A stretch of 10,387 nucleotides of DNA. Origin: Propionibacteriaceae bacterium. GTDB lineage: Bacteria; Actinomycetota; Actinomycetes; Propionibacteriales; Propionibacteriaceae. The position numbers were made by a program, and so were the translations under genes. Below are positions 1 through 7,041 of this stretch, one piece after another. The notes beneath the pieces were generated by a model. That model worked only from the letters and a program-made list of their open reading frames with translations. It made no database searches and was not told the DNA's origin. Position 1 is the stretch's first letter. The number at the start of each line of letters is the position of its first letter. The stretch lies in the NCBI GenBank assembly GCA_003153855.1, contig PMBM01000027.1:13188-23574 (forward strand), in the 5' to 3' direction.

Positions 1-400
1 GCTCAACATCCTCAAGAACGCCAACGTGGGCGCGAGCAAGCGCGACGCGGACGCCGAGACGGCACCGCTCGAGCATCCCGAGCACTACATGTACGACATC
101 GACGTCGCGCAGGTCGCCGAGGTCTGGCGGCGCGGCAGCGTGGTGCAGTCGTGGCTGCTCGACCTGACCGCTCATGCGATGTCAGTTGACCCCGACCTCG
201 ATGGTTTCGCCGGCCGGGTGTCCGACTCCGGCGAGGGGCGCTGGACCGCGATCGCGGCCATCGACGAGGGCGTACCTGCTCCTGTCCTTGCGTCCGCCCT
301 GTTCTCCCGCTTCGCCTCCCGCGACCAGGACCTGTTCGCCGACCGCGTCCTGTCCGCCATGCGCAAGCAGTTCGGCGGGCACGACGAGAAGAGGGCCTGA
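1..400 (+). CDS. gnd: 6-phosphogluconate dehydrogenase, short (YqeC-like) type, C-terminal part (5' truncated)
   Basis: The reading frame is already open at position 2, so the gene begins upstream. The 133 visible residues match the helical C-terminal domain of decarboxylating 6-phosphogluconate dehydrogenase, which oxidises 6-phosphogluconate to ribulose 5-phosphate with CO2 release in the cytosolic pentose phosphate pathway. Visible family signatures are the opening LNILKNANVG helix, VAEVWRRGSVVQSWLLDL, DSGEGRWT followed by AAI..GVPAPV, and the closing AMRKQFGGH. In the complete family this domain contributes to substrate binding and dimerisation; the Rossmann domain lies outside the window. 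The ending shortly after FGGH fits the roughly 300-residue short class rather than the roughly 470-residue class. Stop TGA is at 398-400, and the next gene starts 3 nt later, so the two may be cotranscribed. The family call is secure. Cofactor preference (NAD or NADP) cannot be judged without the N-terminus. Confidence 0.93.
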   Translation, partial: LNILKNANVGASKRDADAETAPLEHPEHYMYDIDVAQVAEVWRRGSVVQSWLLDLTAHAMSVDPDLDGFAGRVSDSGEGRWTAIAAIDEGVPAPVLASALFSRFASRDQDLFADRVLSAMRKQFGGHDEKRA

Positions 401-403
401 CGA

Positions 404-1132
404 GTGCGCATCCTGGTGACGGGGTCGGCGGACGGGCTCGGCCGGGCAGCTGCCAGCATGCTGCTGGAGGCCGGGCACGAGGTCGTCGTCCATGTCCGCA
501 GCCATGAGCGCTTGTCAGCCGTGGGCGAGCTGCTCACCGCGGGGGCCGGGCTCGTCGTCGGCGACCTGGCCGACCTGGAGCAGACCCGCGACGTCGCCGG
601 GCAGGCGAACGAGATCGGCCGGATGGACGCGGTGATCCACAACGCCGGGGTGTACTCGGGCCGCGCCGTGCTGCCCGTGAACGTCGTCGCGCCGTACGTG
701 CTGACGGCCCTGATGCTGCGGCCCGACCGGCTCGTGTACCTCAGCAGCGGGATGCACCGAGGCGGCCAGCCGCGCATCGACCGCGTCGACTGGGCCGGCG
801 CACATACGGCCGGGAACTACTCGGACAGCAAGCTGTACGTGACGACGTTCACCGCCGCGCTCGCCCGGCGCTGGCCCGACGTGCTCAGCAACGCCGTCGA
901 CCCCGGCTGGGTCCCGACGAGGATGGGCGGCCCCGGCGCTCCGGACGATCTCCGGCTCGGTCACCTCACCCAGGAGTGGCTCGTCACGAGCAACGATCCC
1001 GATGCGCTCACCAGCGGCGGGTACTGGCATCACCAACAGCGACGCGACCCGCACCCATCCGTACCTGACGAGCGCTTCCAGGACGAGCTTCTCGCTTCGC
1101 TCGCCGACTACACAGGTACGCCGCTGCCGTGA
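404..1132 (+). CDS. Short-chain dehydrogenase/reductase (SDR), substrate unknown
   Basis: This 242-residue protein is a classical-size SDR with a Rossmann fold, expected to be a cytosolic NAD(P)(H)-dependent oxidoreductase. Visible motifs are the nucleotide-binding TGSADGLG at residues 6-13, the HNAG motif with N80-A81-G82, SS at 114-115 as the catalytic serine region, and Y139-S-D-S-K143 as the catalytic YxxxK. The DPGWVPT stretch after the active site is the usual substrate-loop entry. The Ser-to-Tyr spacing of about 24 residues is longer than the common 12-14, so the active-site loop is extended. The GTG start at 404 is chosen because the TGxxxGxG motif begins at residue 6 as expected, and because AAGAGGG at 389-395 lies 8 nt upstream, inside the end of the 6PGDH gene. 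The 3-nt gap to that gene suggests an operon. The substrate cannot be named from sequence. The gene is convergent with the giant minus-strand gene. Confidence 0.9.
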   Translation: MRILVTGSADGLGRAAASMLLEAGHEVVVHVRSHERLSAVGELLTAGAGLVVGDLADLEQTRDVAGQANEIGRMDAVIHNAGVYSGRAVLPVNVVAPYVLTALMLRPDRLVYLSSGMHRGGQPRIDRVDWAGAHTAGNYSDSKLYVTTFTAALARRWPDVLSNAVDPGWVPTRMGGPGAPDDLRLGHLTQEWLVTSNDPDALTSGGYWHHQQRRDPHPSVPDERFQDELLASLADYTGTPLP

Positions 1133-1175
1133 GTTCGGACAGCGGCGCACCTGGGGCAGTCTTGCCGGTTCAGCC

Positions 1176-4100
1176 TTACGGCGCGCCCACCACGTCGACG
1201 AAGTAGTTCGTCATGGAGGAGGCGGTCGGGAACACGTCGGTGCTCGACGTGACCCCGCCCGAGGCCGGCACGGTGAACGTCCCGTTCGTGTACTGGAGCA
1301 GGAAGGCGAGCGGCGTCGACGAGTACTGAGCAGTCAGGGCCCGTACTGACGCCACGTACGTCGTGTTCGCCGTGGTCCGGACCGGAGTGGTCAGGTTCAC
1401 CGTCCGCCATCCGGCCGTGGCCGAGGTCGGCGACCCGCTTGCGGTGGCCAGCTTCGTACCGGTAGAGGACCAGAGCGTGACCGTGTACGTACTGGTCACT
1501 CCTGCCGGAAGGTAGAACCGGATGCCGGTGATCGAGTACGCCGTGGACGCGCGGAACTTCACCCCCACCGTCAGCGGGGTCGGGGACGTCGTCGACGACG
1601 CGGGCGTCAGGGTCGCCGGGAAGATGTTCACCGCGGCACCCGTGGTGAAGCTCGACGTGAACGTCGGTGCGGCGAGCCCGTCCGTCAGCGCAGCGTTGAC
1701 CGTGACTCGGTAGACCGTGCCCGGCGTCAGGATGGCAGACGGCGTCAACGTACCGGTCGTGGTCGTCGTGGCGAGCGTTCCGGGAACCGCCGTACCGCCG
1801 GCGGTAGCGAGCGCGACCCGGATGCTGGCAGGGTTGACCGCCTTGCTGAACGTCGCCCGTACCGTCGTGGTGTTCGTCACGCCGGTCGCCCCGTTGGCCG
1901 GGGTGATCGCCGACACCGTCGGTGCGGTCTCCGTCGTGAAGGACCAGGCGGACGGCGTCATCGCTGTCCCCAGCGGGCTGGAGGCGCCGACCGTCGCCGT
2001 GTACGTGGTGTTGGCTGCCAAGACCGCCGACGGGGTGAACGTGACCGTCGTGCTCGTCTTGGCCACGGCCCCAGCAACGGCCACGCCGGACGCGTTCACC
2101 AGCGTCAGCGTCGACTTCGTCGGGTCGACGGCCTGGGTGAAGGTCACCTGGACCGTCGAGTTGGCCGCGACCCCCGTAGCTGCCGAGGCAGGCGTACGGC
2201 TCGCGACGACCGGCGCCGGCGAGACCGTGCTGAACGTCCACGTGTACGGAGCCATGGCGTTTCCGGACACGCTCGACGCCTTGACGACCGCGGTGTAGAC
2301 GGTCGACTGAGCGAGGGCTGCCGACGGGGTGAACGTCGCGCTGGTCGCGGTGGTGGTGAGGGTTCCTGCCACTGCCGCACCGCCCGACGGAGTGAGCGTG
2401 ATCGCGGCGGACGAGGTCGACAGGCTCCCCGCGAAGGTCACCCCGACGGTCGACGCCACAGCCACTCCGGTCGCGTTCGCGGCCGGTGTGGTGGACGCCA
2501 CGGTGACCGGGGTGTCCGTCGTGAACGTCGAGGTGAACGGCGCCATGGCCGTCCCGCCCGGGCTCGATGCGTTGACCGTGACCGTGTACGAGGTGTTGCC
2601 GACCAACGCCGCTGCGGGGGTGAACGTCGCGGACGGAGCGGTGACCGCGAGGGTTCCCGGGACCGACGTGCCGCCGGGTCCGGTCAGCGTCACGGACACC
2701 GACCCTGCGTTGACGGCGCCGGAGAACGCAACCGTCACCGGAGTGGTCACCGCGACGCCGGTCGCCCCGGCCGCCGGGGTCACGGACGCCACCGACGGCG
2801 CGGTATCGACTGACCCGGTAGTGGTGAACACCACGTCCACGAAGTAGTTCGTACCCGAGAACGTCTGGTTCGGGAACGCGTCACCCGAGGCGAAGACTCC
2901 ACCAGGGTCCACCGAGACGAGGGGCGGGTTCGACAGCTGCGTGACGAAGGCGTTCGTGGTCGCCGCGTAGGTGCCGTTGGGTGAGTAGTAGCTCGCGTAG
3001 TAGGTGGTTCCCGCAGTGACGGCCACAGGGCTGGCAAAGCTCAGCTGCTGCCACCCCTCGGCACCGTCGACGAACGTGAGGCTGGCGAGGACCGACCCGT
3101 TGGCGGCGTAGAGCTTGCCGGTATGGGTGCCGATGTTGGAGGCACCGCGCCAGTACCGAAGTCCGGTGATGAACCCGTCGACTGTCGGGCTGAACTTCAG
3201 GCCGAGCGTCAGCGGGGACCCGTCAGACAGGTTCGGCAGCTGCGGAGAGGCCGTGGTCTCCAGAAGAGAGCATGGGCAGGCGCTCACGCCAGATGTCGTG
3301 AAGGTCTCCGAGTACGACTGCACCTGAGCGATCCCGTCGACGCTCACTGCGCCCGTCACGCTCAGGGCGTAGGTCGTGTTCTCCGCCAGGAGGGACGAGG
3401 GCGTGAACGTACGGGTCGTTGTGGTGGCCGTCACAGTCCCGGGAACCGCTCCGGAGGGACCTGTGAGGGTGAGGGTCCCAGTGCCCGTCGCGACCGGCTC
3501 GTTGAAGGTCACCTTCACCGAGCCATTGATCGGCACCGACCGCGCCCCGTTTCCGGGGGAGACGCTGACCACGACCGGAGGACCGCTGACAAAGACCGGG
3601 TCGATGTAGTACGTCGTCGAGATGGTCGAGTTCGGGAACCCGGCGCCGTAGACCAGACGCCCCGCATCAGGTGGCGTCGTCAGGGGCCCGACGGTCAGCG
3701 GAGCTGTATAGAAGTTGTACGTGTAGGGGTACCCACCCTGCGGGTACCGCACAGCAGCCGTGTACGTCGTGCCCGACGCGATCGCGACTGGCGTCGAGAA
3801 GGTTGCCGTCTGCCAGCCGACGGTCGTCTCGCTGGTGGTGGAGGCCGTTCCCAGAGCGGTCCCTGTCGGCCCGTACAGGGTCACGGGGTTCGGACCCGGG
3901 AGACCGAGCGGCTTCCAGTACCGGATAGCTGTGATCGTGCCGCTCTGCGCGGAGACGAACGCGACGCCCAGCGTCAGGTTGGACGGGTCGCTCGTCGCGA
4001 CGGTCGTGGGTTGGTCGGTGTCCTGGAAGAGACTGCAGGGGCACTGTCCGGGTATGCGCGGCGCGCCGACCGTGGTGAACGCCCAGCTGAACGGCGTCGT

Positions 4101-6683
4101 GAGGCCCGCATCGTTGACGGTCGCCGTGAACGTCGTCGCGTAGGCCAACGGCTGAGTCGGAGTGAAGGTGATGTTGTGGGTGCCGGGATCGTAGGCGGTC
4201 GACCCCGCCACGGTCGCTCCGCCCGCCACCGTCAAGGTGAGCGTGTAGGCGGTGTCCCCCGGGTCGTGGTTGAAGTGACCGACGACGCTCGAGCTGGTCA
4301 GGACCGACCCGGCACCGGGCACCGGTGAGACCGCGTTGGCCGCCAAGGGAGCGGCGGAGGCAAGGATGTAGACCGGGTCCACCCAGTAGTTGCTCTGCTG
4401 GTAGCTCTGGGACGGGAAGCTGTTCCCGTTGTTGTACACCCCGTTGGCCACGCCGAGGCCGCCGATCGCCGTGAGGTTCCCCGTCGTGAGAGGCCCCGGC
4501 GCGAAGAAGTACGGCGCGTAGGCGTAGTGCCCGGCGGGTGCGTAGTAGGCGATGACGTACTTCGTCCCGGCACTCACGGCGGCGGGGGTGGCGAACGTCA
4601 GCAGCTGCCACCCGGACGCGGTCTCGTTGGTGAACGTGCCGGTGGCCAGCACGGCGCCCGTCGAGGTGTAGAGCGTCCCGGTGTGGATGCCCGTGTTCGC
4701 GGTGCTCTTGTAGAAGCGGACTCCCGTGATGTAGCCGTCCGCGCTCGGCACGAAGACCATCCCGAGGGTGTTGGCTGAGGTGTCACCGGAGTCGAGCGTT
4801 GCGGGCGTCCAGTCTCCGAACACCACGTTGGGACCGGAGACCGTCACCCCGGACGGCGACACGGGAGACGAGGTGTTGAGCGAGTCGTCGGTGGCCCGGA
4901 CCTGGATGGCCGTTGCGCTGTAGCTGCGGAGCGGCGCCGTGTACGACCAGGTGGCGGTCCCCGTGGCCGGATGCCACGTCGCACCGCCGTCAACCGACAC
5001 CTCCACCCCGGCGACGACGCCTCCCGCGTCGGTCGCCGTTCCCGACACCGTGACCTTGGTCCCGAGGGCGATGGTTCCGCTGACAGGCTGGTTGATGCTG
5101 ACCACTGGGGCCGTGTGGTCGCCGGATGCGGAAGCCGCCACCAGGCCGGCCTGCAAGCTGGTCGGCTGGACGCCCATGTCAGCCAGCAGGTTGATGGTGA
5201 GCTGCTGGATCTGGGGGACGGCGGCGTGCGTGCTCATGTCGTGAGTGGCGTCCAGTCCCCAGCCGTACTGGATGGCGCCGGCGGCGAAGACCAGTGCCCC
5301 GGACGCAGCCCGGTACTCGCTGAAATGATGCGTGATCGTGCCCGGCGCGGTCTGAAGCCCGAAGTCCTGCAGGACGCTGGGCACTGCGGCGGTCGTCGTG
5401 GAGGCTGTGATCTGCCCGGCGGGCGCGAACCCGTTGTCCACGACGCCGTCGATCTCGTATCCCACCAAGTCAGTCCCGATGCTGGCGGTCGTTCCAGCGT
5501 TCAGGCTCGCGAGACTCGTGTTACGCCAGAGCCGCAGCTTCCCTTGGTCCGAGGTGACCTGGACGGGAAGACTCGCATCCTGCCCGACGTACATGGTGCC
5601 GCTGAGAGAGTTCTCCGGCGCGAAGGTGGAGTAGCGCGGGTCGCGCCACGTGGGAGTCGGGGACACCGGGTCGATCTGGGCGGTCTCCTTGGTGTCCTTG
5701 TAGCAGACCATCGTGCGGTACGGGGTGTTGCTGCCGTCGATCGAGGTCTCCCACCGCGTGTGCCAGTAGTCCTCGTTCCCAGACAGGAACATGAGGTTGA
5801 CCCCGGCGTCGCGAGCCTGTGTGACGGCGTCCCGCTGGCTCGCTGACCAGTACTCGTCGTGCCCGACCGACAGGAACACCTTGTGGTTCGTGAGGTTGCC
5901 CTGGCCCATGGCGACGTCGACGCCTGAGATGTACGAGACGTCCATGCCGTTGGATTCCAGGAACCGGATCGTCGGGTACTCGTTCGCGTACACGAAGTCG
6001 CGCATGGTGGCGCTGTCACGGGTGATGAACGGTCGGTTGTAGCTCACCTTGTAGCCACGATCGTGGCTGATGCCCTGGTAGAGACTCGCACCGCCGTACG
6101 TGTTGTACGCCTGCCACGTGGTGTCCGAGGTCTGGAACTGCACGGCGGCATGTGAGGCATCGTCCCGAACAACGAAGACGATCTGCGACTGACCACCGGT
6201 ATCGGTCCGCGTGAGGTCCGCGATGTACACACCGGACACTGCCGTCGCCGGCACCTGCCACGTCGCCGAGACTGCCCAGTTGCCGCAGTCGAAGAGGTCG
6301 GTCGCGGTGTCCCGGAGGCACGCAGGCTGAGTCTGAGGAAGGGGGGCTGTCACCGGGACGGACGTGATCTTCCGGGCGCCGTTGCCCTGGTAGTAGCCGA
6401 GCCGGTAGATGTCGATCGTGTACGCATGCGCGTCGGTGTTGACCTTGAACGCGATGGCCCCACCGACGTTGACGCTCATCTGGGTGGCATACCCCAGGAT
6501 CGTCTGGTCGTCGCCCCCGTCGTCCCACACGCTTGCCGGAGTCCCAGGCAGCTGGTTCTCGCATGCGATCGCATTGCCACAGGACAGGGACGCCGCATGG
6601 GCAACCGGTACCGGCAACCCGAGCGTCATGAGCACCAGCACCAAGGCTGCGGCCGACCACCTGATGTTCGCGTGAGTACGCAT
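1176..6683 (-). CDS. Giant secreted mosaic protein: DMFase-large-subunit-like domain, DUF4082 repeats and Ig-like repeats
   Basis: The protein has 1835 residues from ATG 6683. That start is chosen over an in-frame TTG at 6713 because it has a G6 Shine-Dalgarno-like tract 5 nt upstream and begins directly with a signal peptide: Arg-containing n-region, hydrophobic stretch at about 10-27, AHA/A cleavage near residue 30. Approximate domains in order: N,N-dimethylformamidase beta-subunit-like C-terminal domain (DMFA2_C type) at 32-515, containing HDEYW at 275-279 and GNEDYWH at 302-308; Ig-like 526-617; DUF4082-like 619-773; Big_5-like 776-870; DUF4082-like 878-1032; Big_5-like 1034-1131; DUF4082-like 1133-1288; four tandem Big_5-like 1294-1683; DUF4082-like 1684-1835. 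I see no C-terminal transmembrane segment or LPxTG signal, so it is probably released or held non-covalently. DUF4082 has no established function. It is divergent from a glycan biosynthesis operon, so a role in an extracellular polysaccharide matrix is inferred. Family assignments are from recognition of motifs, not from a profile search. No frameshift is seen. Confidence 0.85.
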   Translation of the reverse strand: MRTHANIRWSAAALVLVLMTLGLPVPVAHAASLSCGNAIACENQLPGTPASVWDDGGDDQTILGYATQMSVNVGGAIAFKVNTDAHAYTIDIYRLGYYQGNGARKITSVPVTAPLPQTQPACLRDTATDLFDCGNWAVSATWQVPATAVSGVYIADLTRTDTGGQSQIVFVVRDDASHAAVQFQTSDTTWQAYNTYGGASLYQGISHDRGYKVSYNRPFITRDSATMRDFVYANEYPTIRFLESNGMDVSYISGVDVAMGQGNLTNHKVFLSVGHDEYWSASQRDAVTQARDAGVNLMFLSGNEDYWHTRWETSIDGSNTPYRTMVCYKDTKETAQIDPVSPTPTWRDPRYSTFAPENSLSGTMYVGQDASLPVQVTSDQGKLRLWRNTSLASLNAGTTASIGTDLVGYEIDGVVDNGFAPAGQITASTTTAAVPSVLQDFGLQTAPGTITHHFSEYRAASGALVFAAGAIQYGWGLDATHDMSTHAAVPQIQQLTINLLADMGVQPTSLQAGLVAASASGDHTAPVVSINQPVSGTIALGTKVTVSGTATDAGGVVAGVEVSVDGGATWHPATGTATWSYTAPLRSYSATAIQVRATDDSLNTSSPVSPSGVTVSGPNVVFGDWTPATLDSGDTSANTLGMVFVPSADGYITGVRFYKSTANTGIHTGTLYTSTGAVLATGTFTNETASGWQLLTFATPAAVSAGTKYVIAYYAPAGHYAYAPYFFAPGPLTTGNLTAIGGLGVANGVYNNGNSFPSQSYQQSNYWVDPVYILASAAPLAANAVSPVPGAGSVLTSSSVVGHFNHDPGDTAYTLTLTVAGGATVAGSTAYDPGTHNITFTPTQPLAYATTFTATVNDAGLTTPFSWAFTTVGAPRIPGQCPCSLFQDTDQPTTVATSDPSNLTLGVAFVSAQSGTITAIRYWKPLGLPGPNPVTLYGPTGTALGTASTTSETTVGWQTATFSTPVAIASGTTYTAAVRYPQGGYPYTYNFYTAPLTVGPLTTPPDAGRLVYGAGFPNSTISTTYYIDPVFVSGPPVVVSVSPGNGARSVPINGSVKVTFNEPVATGTGTLTLTGPSGAVPGTVTATTTTRTFTPSSLLAENTTYALSVTGAVSVDGIAQVQSYSETFTTSGVSACPCSLLETTASPQLPNLSDGSPLTLGLKFSPTVDGFITGLRYWRGASNIGTHTGKLYAANGSVLASLTFVDGAEGWQQLSFASPVAVTAGTTYYASYYSPNGTYAATTNAFVTQLSNPPLVSVDPGGVFASGDAFPNQTFSGTNYFVDVVFTTTGSVDTAPSVASVTPAAGATGVAVTTPVTVAFSGAVNAGSVSVTLTGPGGTSVPGTLAVTAPSATFTPAAALVGNTSYTVTVNASSPGGTAMAPFTSTFTTDTPVTVASTTPAANATGVAVASTVGVTFAGSLSTSSAAITLTPSGGAAVAGTLTTTATSATFTPSAALAQSTVYTAVVKASSVSGNAMAPYTWTFSTVSPAPVVASRTPASAATGVAANSTVQVTFTQAVDPTKSTLTLVNASGVAVAGAVAKTSTTVTFTPSAVLAANTTYTATVGASSPLGTAMTPSAWSFTTETAPTVSAITPANGATGVTNTTTVRATFSKAVNPASIRVALATAGGTAVPGTLATTTTTGTLTPSAILTPGTVYRVTVNAALTDGLAAPTFTSSFTTGAAVNIFPATLTPASSTTSPTPLTVGVKFRASTAYSITGIRFYLPAGVTSTYTVTLWSSTGTKLATASGSPTSATAGWRTVNLTTPVRTTANTTYVASVRALTAQYSSTPLAFLLQYTNGTFTVPASGGVTSSTDVFPTASSMTNYFVDVVGAP
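1179..4829 (-). repeat. Four dispersed copies of a DUF4082-like domain within the giant gene
   Basis: Four copies of a domain of about 150 residues occur at residues 619-773, 878-1032, 1133-1288 and 1684-1835. In nucleotides these are about 4829-4365, 4052-3588, 3287-2820 and 1634-1179. Each has a TLG or TVG plus V/L-x-F strand, then GxITG(I/V/L)R(F/Y)(Y/W), a T(G/V)xLY or TLW strand, GW(Q/R) followed by F or LxxPV, a TTY strand, and an ending Y(Y/F/W)(V/I)D(P/V)V. Copies 2 and 3 open with CPCSL; copies 1 and 4 do not. The repeats are diverged, so they are old duplications or independently maintained modules rather than recent copies. Confidence 0.8.
1635..2804 (-). repeat. Four tandem Big_5 (SbsA-type) Ig-like repeats, about 97-98 codons each
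   Basis: Residues 1294-1390, 1391-1487, 1488-1585 and 1586-1683 form four head-to-tail Ig-like modules (nucleotides 2804-2514, 2513-2223, 2222-1929 and 1928-1635). Each follows the plan V.S.TPA..ATGV, then a V.VTF or V.ATF strand, a LTL-like strand, GT(L/V) and TFTPS or TLTP, a (T/V)YT.TV strand, and a closing (F)(S/T)(T/S)FTT. This is the pattern of bacterial Ig-like domain 5 seen in many surface proteins, where it usually acts as a spacer or adhesive stalk. The near-constant period and the position between the third and fourth DUF4082 copies suggest a stalk. Two single, more diverged copies lie at residues 776-870 and 1034-1131. Confidence 0.85.
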
Positions 6684-6688
6684 ATCAA

Positions 6689-6694
6689 CCCCCC
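6689..6694 (-). promoter_or_regulatory. G6 Shine-Dalgarno-like tract of the giant gene
   Basis: Read on the minus strand, GGGGGG is followed by TTGAT and then ATG at 6683. The 5-nt spacing suits a ribosome binding site; G-runs can pair with the anti-SD CCUCC through one G-U wobble. This site decides the ATG start over the upstream TTG. The same G6 form recurs before the sugar transferase. Confidence 0.6.
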
Positions 6695-6852
6695 GTTCCG
6701 ACCTCCCGCCCAAGTCGATCAGCTGGCCCCCAAGCCCTGTGCTGACCTCCAGAGAAGTCGAATGATGAGCCGTACGCTAGCCCGCCGGGCGCCGTTTGGC
6801 CATAGTCAAATCTTCATTGATCGCCGCGACACCTGCCGTTCTCGCTTCGCTC

Positions 6853-6864
6853 CTCAGGCCTGAG
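6853..6864. promoter_or_regulatory. Perfect 12-nt palindrome CTCAGGCCTGAG (possible operator)
   Basis: CTCAGGCCTGAG is its own reverse complement. It lies in the middle of the divergent intergenic region, about 30 nt before the AT-rich patch. Its size suits a dimeric regulator site placed to affect both divergent genes, but no regulator is identified and GC-rich palindromes can arise by chance. Confidence 0.3.
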
Positions 6865-6968
6865 ACAACCACATGGGGTCCTTAAGGCGCGTACAAGGTT
6901 TATGCCTACGAAGTTTAAATTGGGTGTTCCCTTCCGGCCCAGGCTGTGCGCATACTGAGCACTGAACG

Positions 6969-7004
6969 GACGTGGTTGGTAGCTTTGGGGGGCGGCCACA
7001 CGTC
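6969..7004 (+). promoter_or_regulatory. Potential leader hairpin with a G6 tract in its loop
   Basis: GACGTG (6969-6974) pairs with CACGTC (6999-7004). After a 2-nt bulge, TGG (6977-6979) pairs with CCA (6996-6998). The 16-nt loop contains GGGGGG at 6987-6992. That loop G-run could compete for the C5 tract at 7023-7027, which otherwise can mask the ribosome binding site of the sugar transferase gene. No transcript evidence is available. Confidence 0.35.
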
Positions 7005-7018
7005 ACGCTATCCGGCGC

Positions 7019-7040
7019 GTTGCCCCCTAGTGGGGGGAAC
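7019..7040 (+). promoter_or_regulatory. Imperfect inverted repeat enclosing the ribosome binding site of the sugar transferase gene
   Basis: CCCCC (7023-7027), a 4-nt loop TAGT, and GGGGG (7032-7036) form a 5-bp stem. It is extended, after a G-G mismatch (7022/7037), by GTT (7019-7021) pairing with AAC (7038-7040). The G6 tract at 7032-7037 is the only Shine-Dalgarno-like sequence before the ATG at 7042, so the stem would hide it. This can work as an RNA switch or thermosensor-like element, or the same palindrome can be a DNA operator; the sequence does not distinguish them. Confidence 0.5.
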
Positions 7041-7041
7041 C

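Larger units (their letters stand above)
6684..7041. promoter_or_regulatory. Divergent intergenic control region
   Basis: These 358 nt separate the giant minus-strand gene from the plus-strand glycan operon, and contain no convincing gene. An AT-rich patch at about 6893-6925 (including TTTATG, TTTAAATT) stands out in an otherwise GC-rich sequence and is the best place for a plus-strand promoter. TAAATT at 6916-6921 is a possible -10 box, but no good TTGACA-like box lies 16-18 nt upstream, so the assignment is weak. On the minus strand, TTGACT (from about 6808) and TAGCGT (from about 6780) are too far apart (24 nt) for a standard pair. Palindromes include GCCCG-C-CGGGC at 6780-6790, CTCAGGCCTGAG at 6853-6864 and CCTTAAGG at 6880-6887. 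Potential hairpins occupy the last 75 nt. Confidence 0.55.

Noticed and set aside
1179..1300. Sortase or membrane anchor at the C-terminus of the giant protein
   Set aside because: The protein ends with a DUF4082 domain (YFVDVVGAP) and shows no LPxTG-like motif, hydrophobic segment or basic tail.
1108..2241. Minus-strand ORF (about 377 codons) in a second frame over the end of the giant gene
   Set aside because: His/Gly/Asp/Arg-rich shadow of the Ala/Thr/Val-rich repeat coding; no signal peptide or domain.
3123..4328. Long plus-strand ORF (about 401 codons) opposite the giant gene
   Set aside because: Its translation is rich in Arg/Gly/Pro/His with no domain, and it lies wholly antisense to a clear domain-bearing gene; open antisense frames are expected with this GC bias.
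6684..6713. TTG start extending the giant protein by 10 residues
   Set aside because: The extension MGGRSERGVD would precede an already complete signal peptide, and its last codons coincide with the G6 ribosome binding site of the ATG at 6683.
6946..7041. GTG start extending the sugar transferase by 32 residues
   Set aside because: The extension covers the hairpins and the G6 tract, is not hydrophobic or family-like, and has no good ribosome binding site; ATG 7042 gives a normal-length protein.
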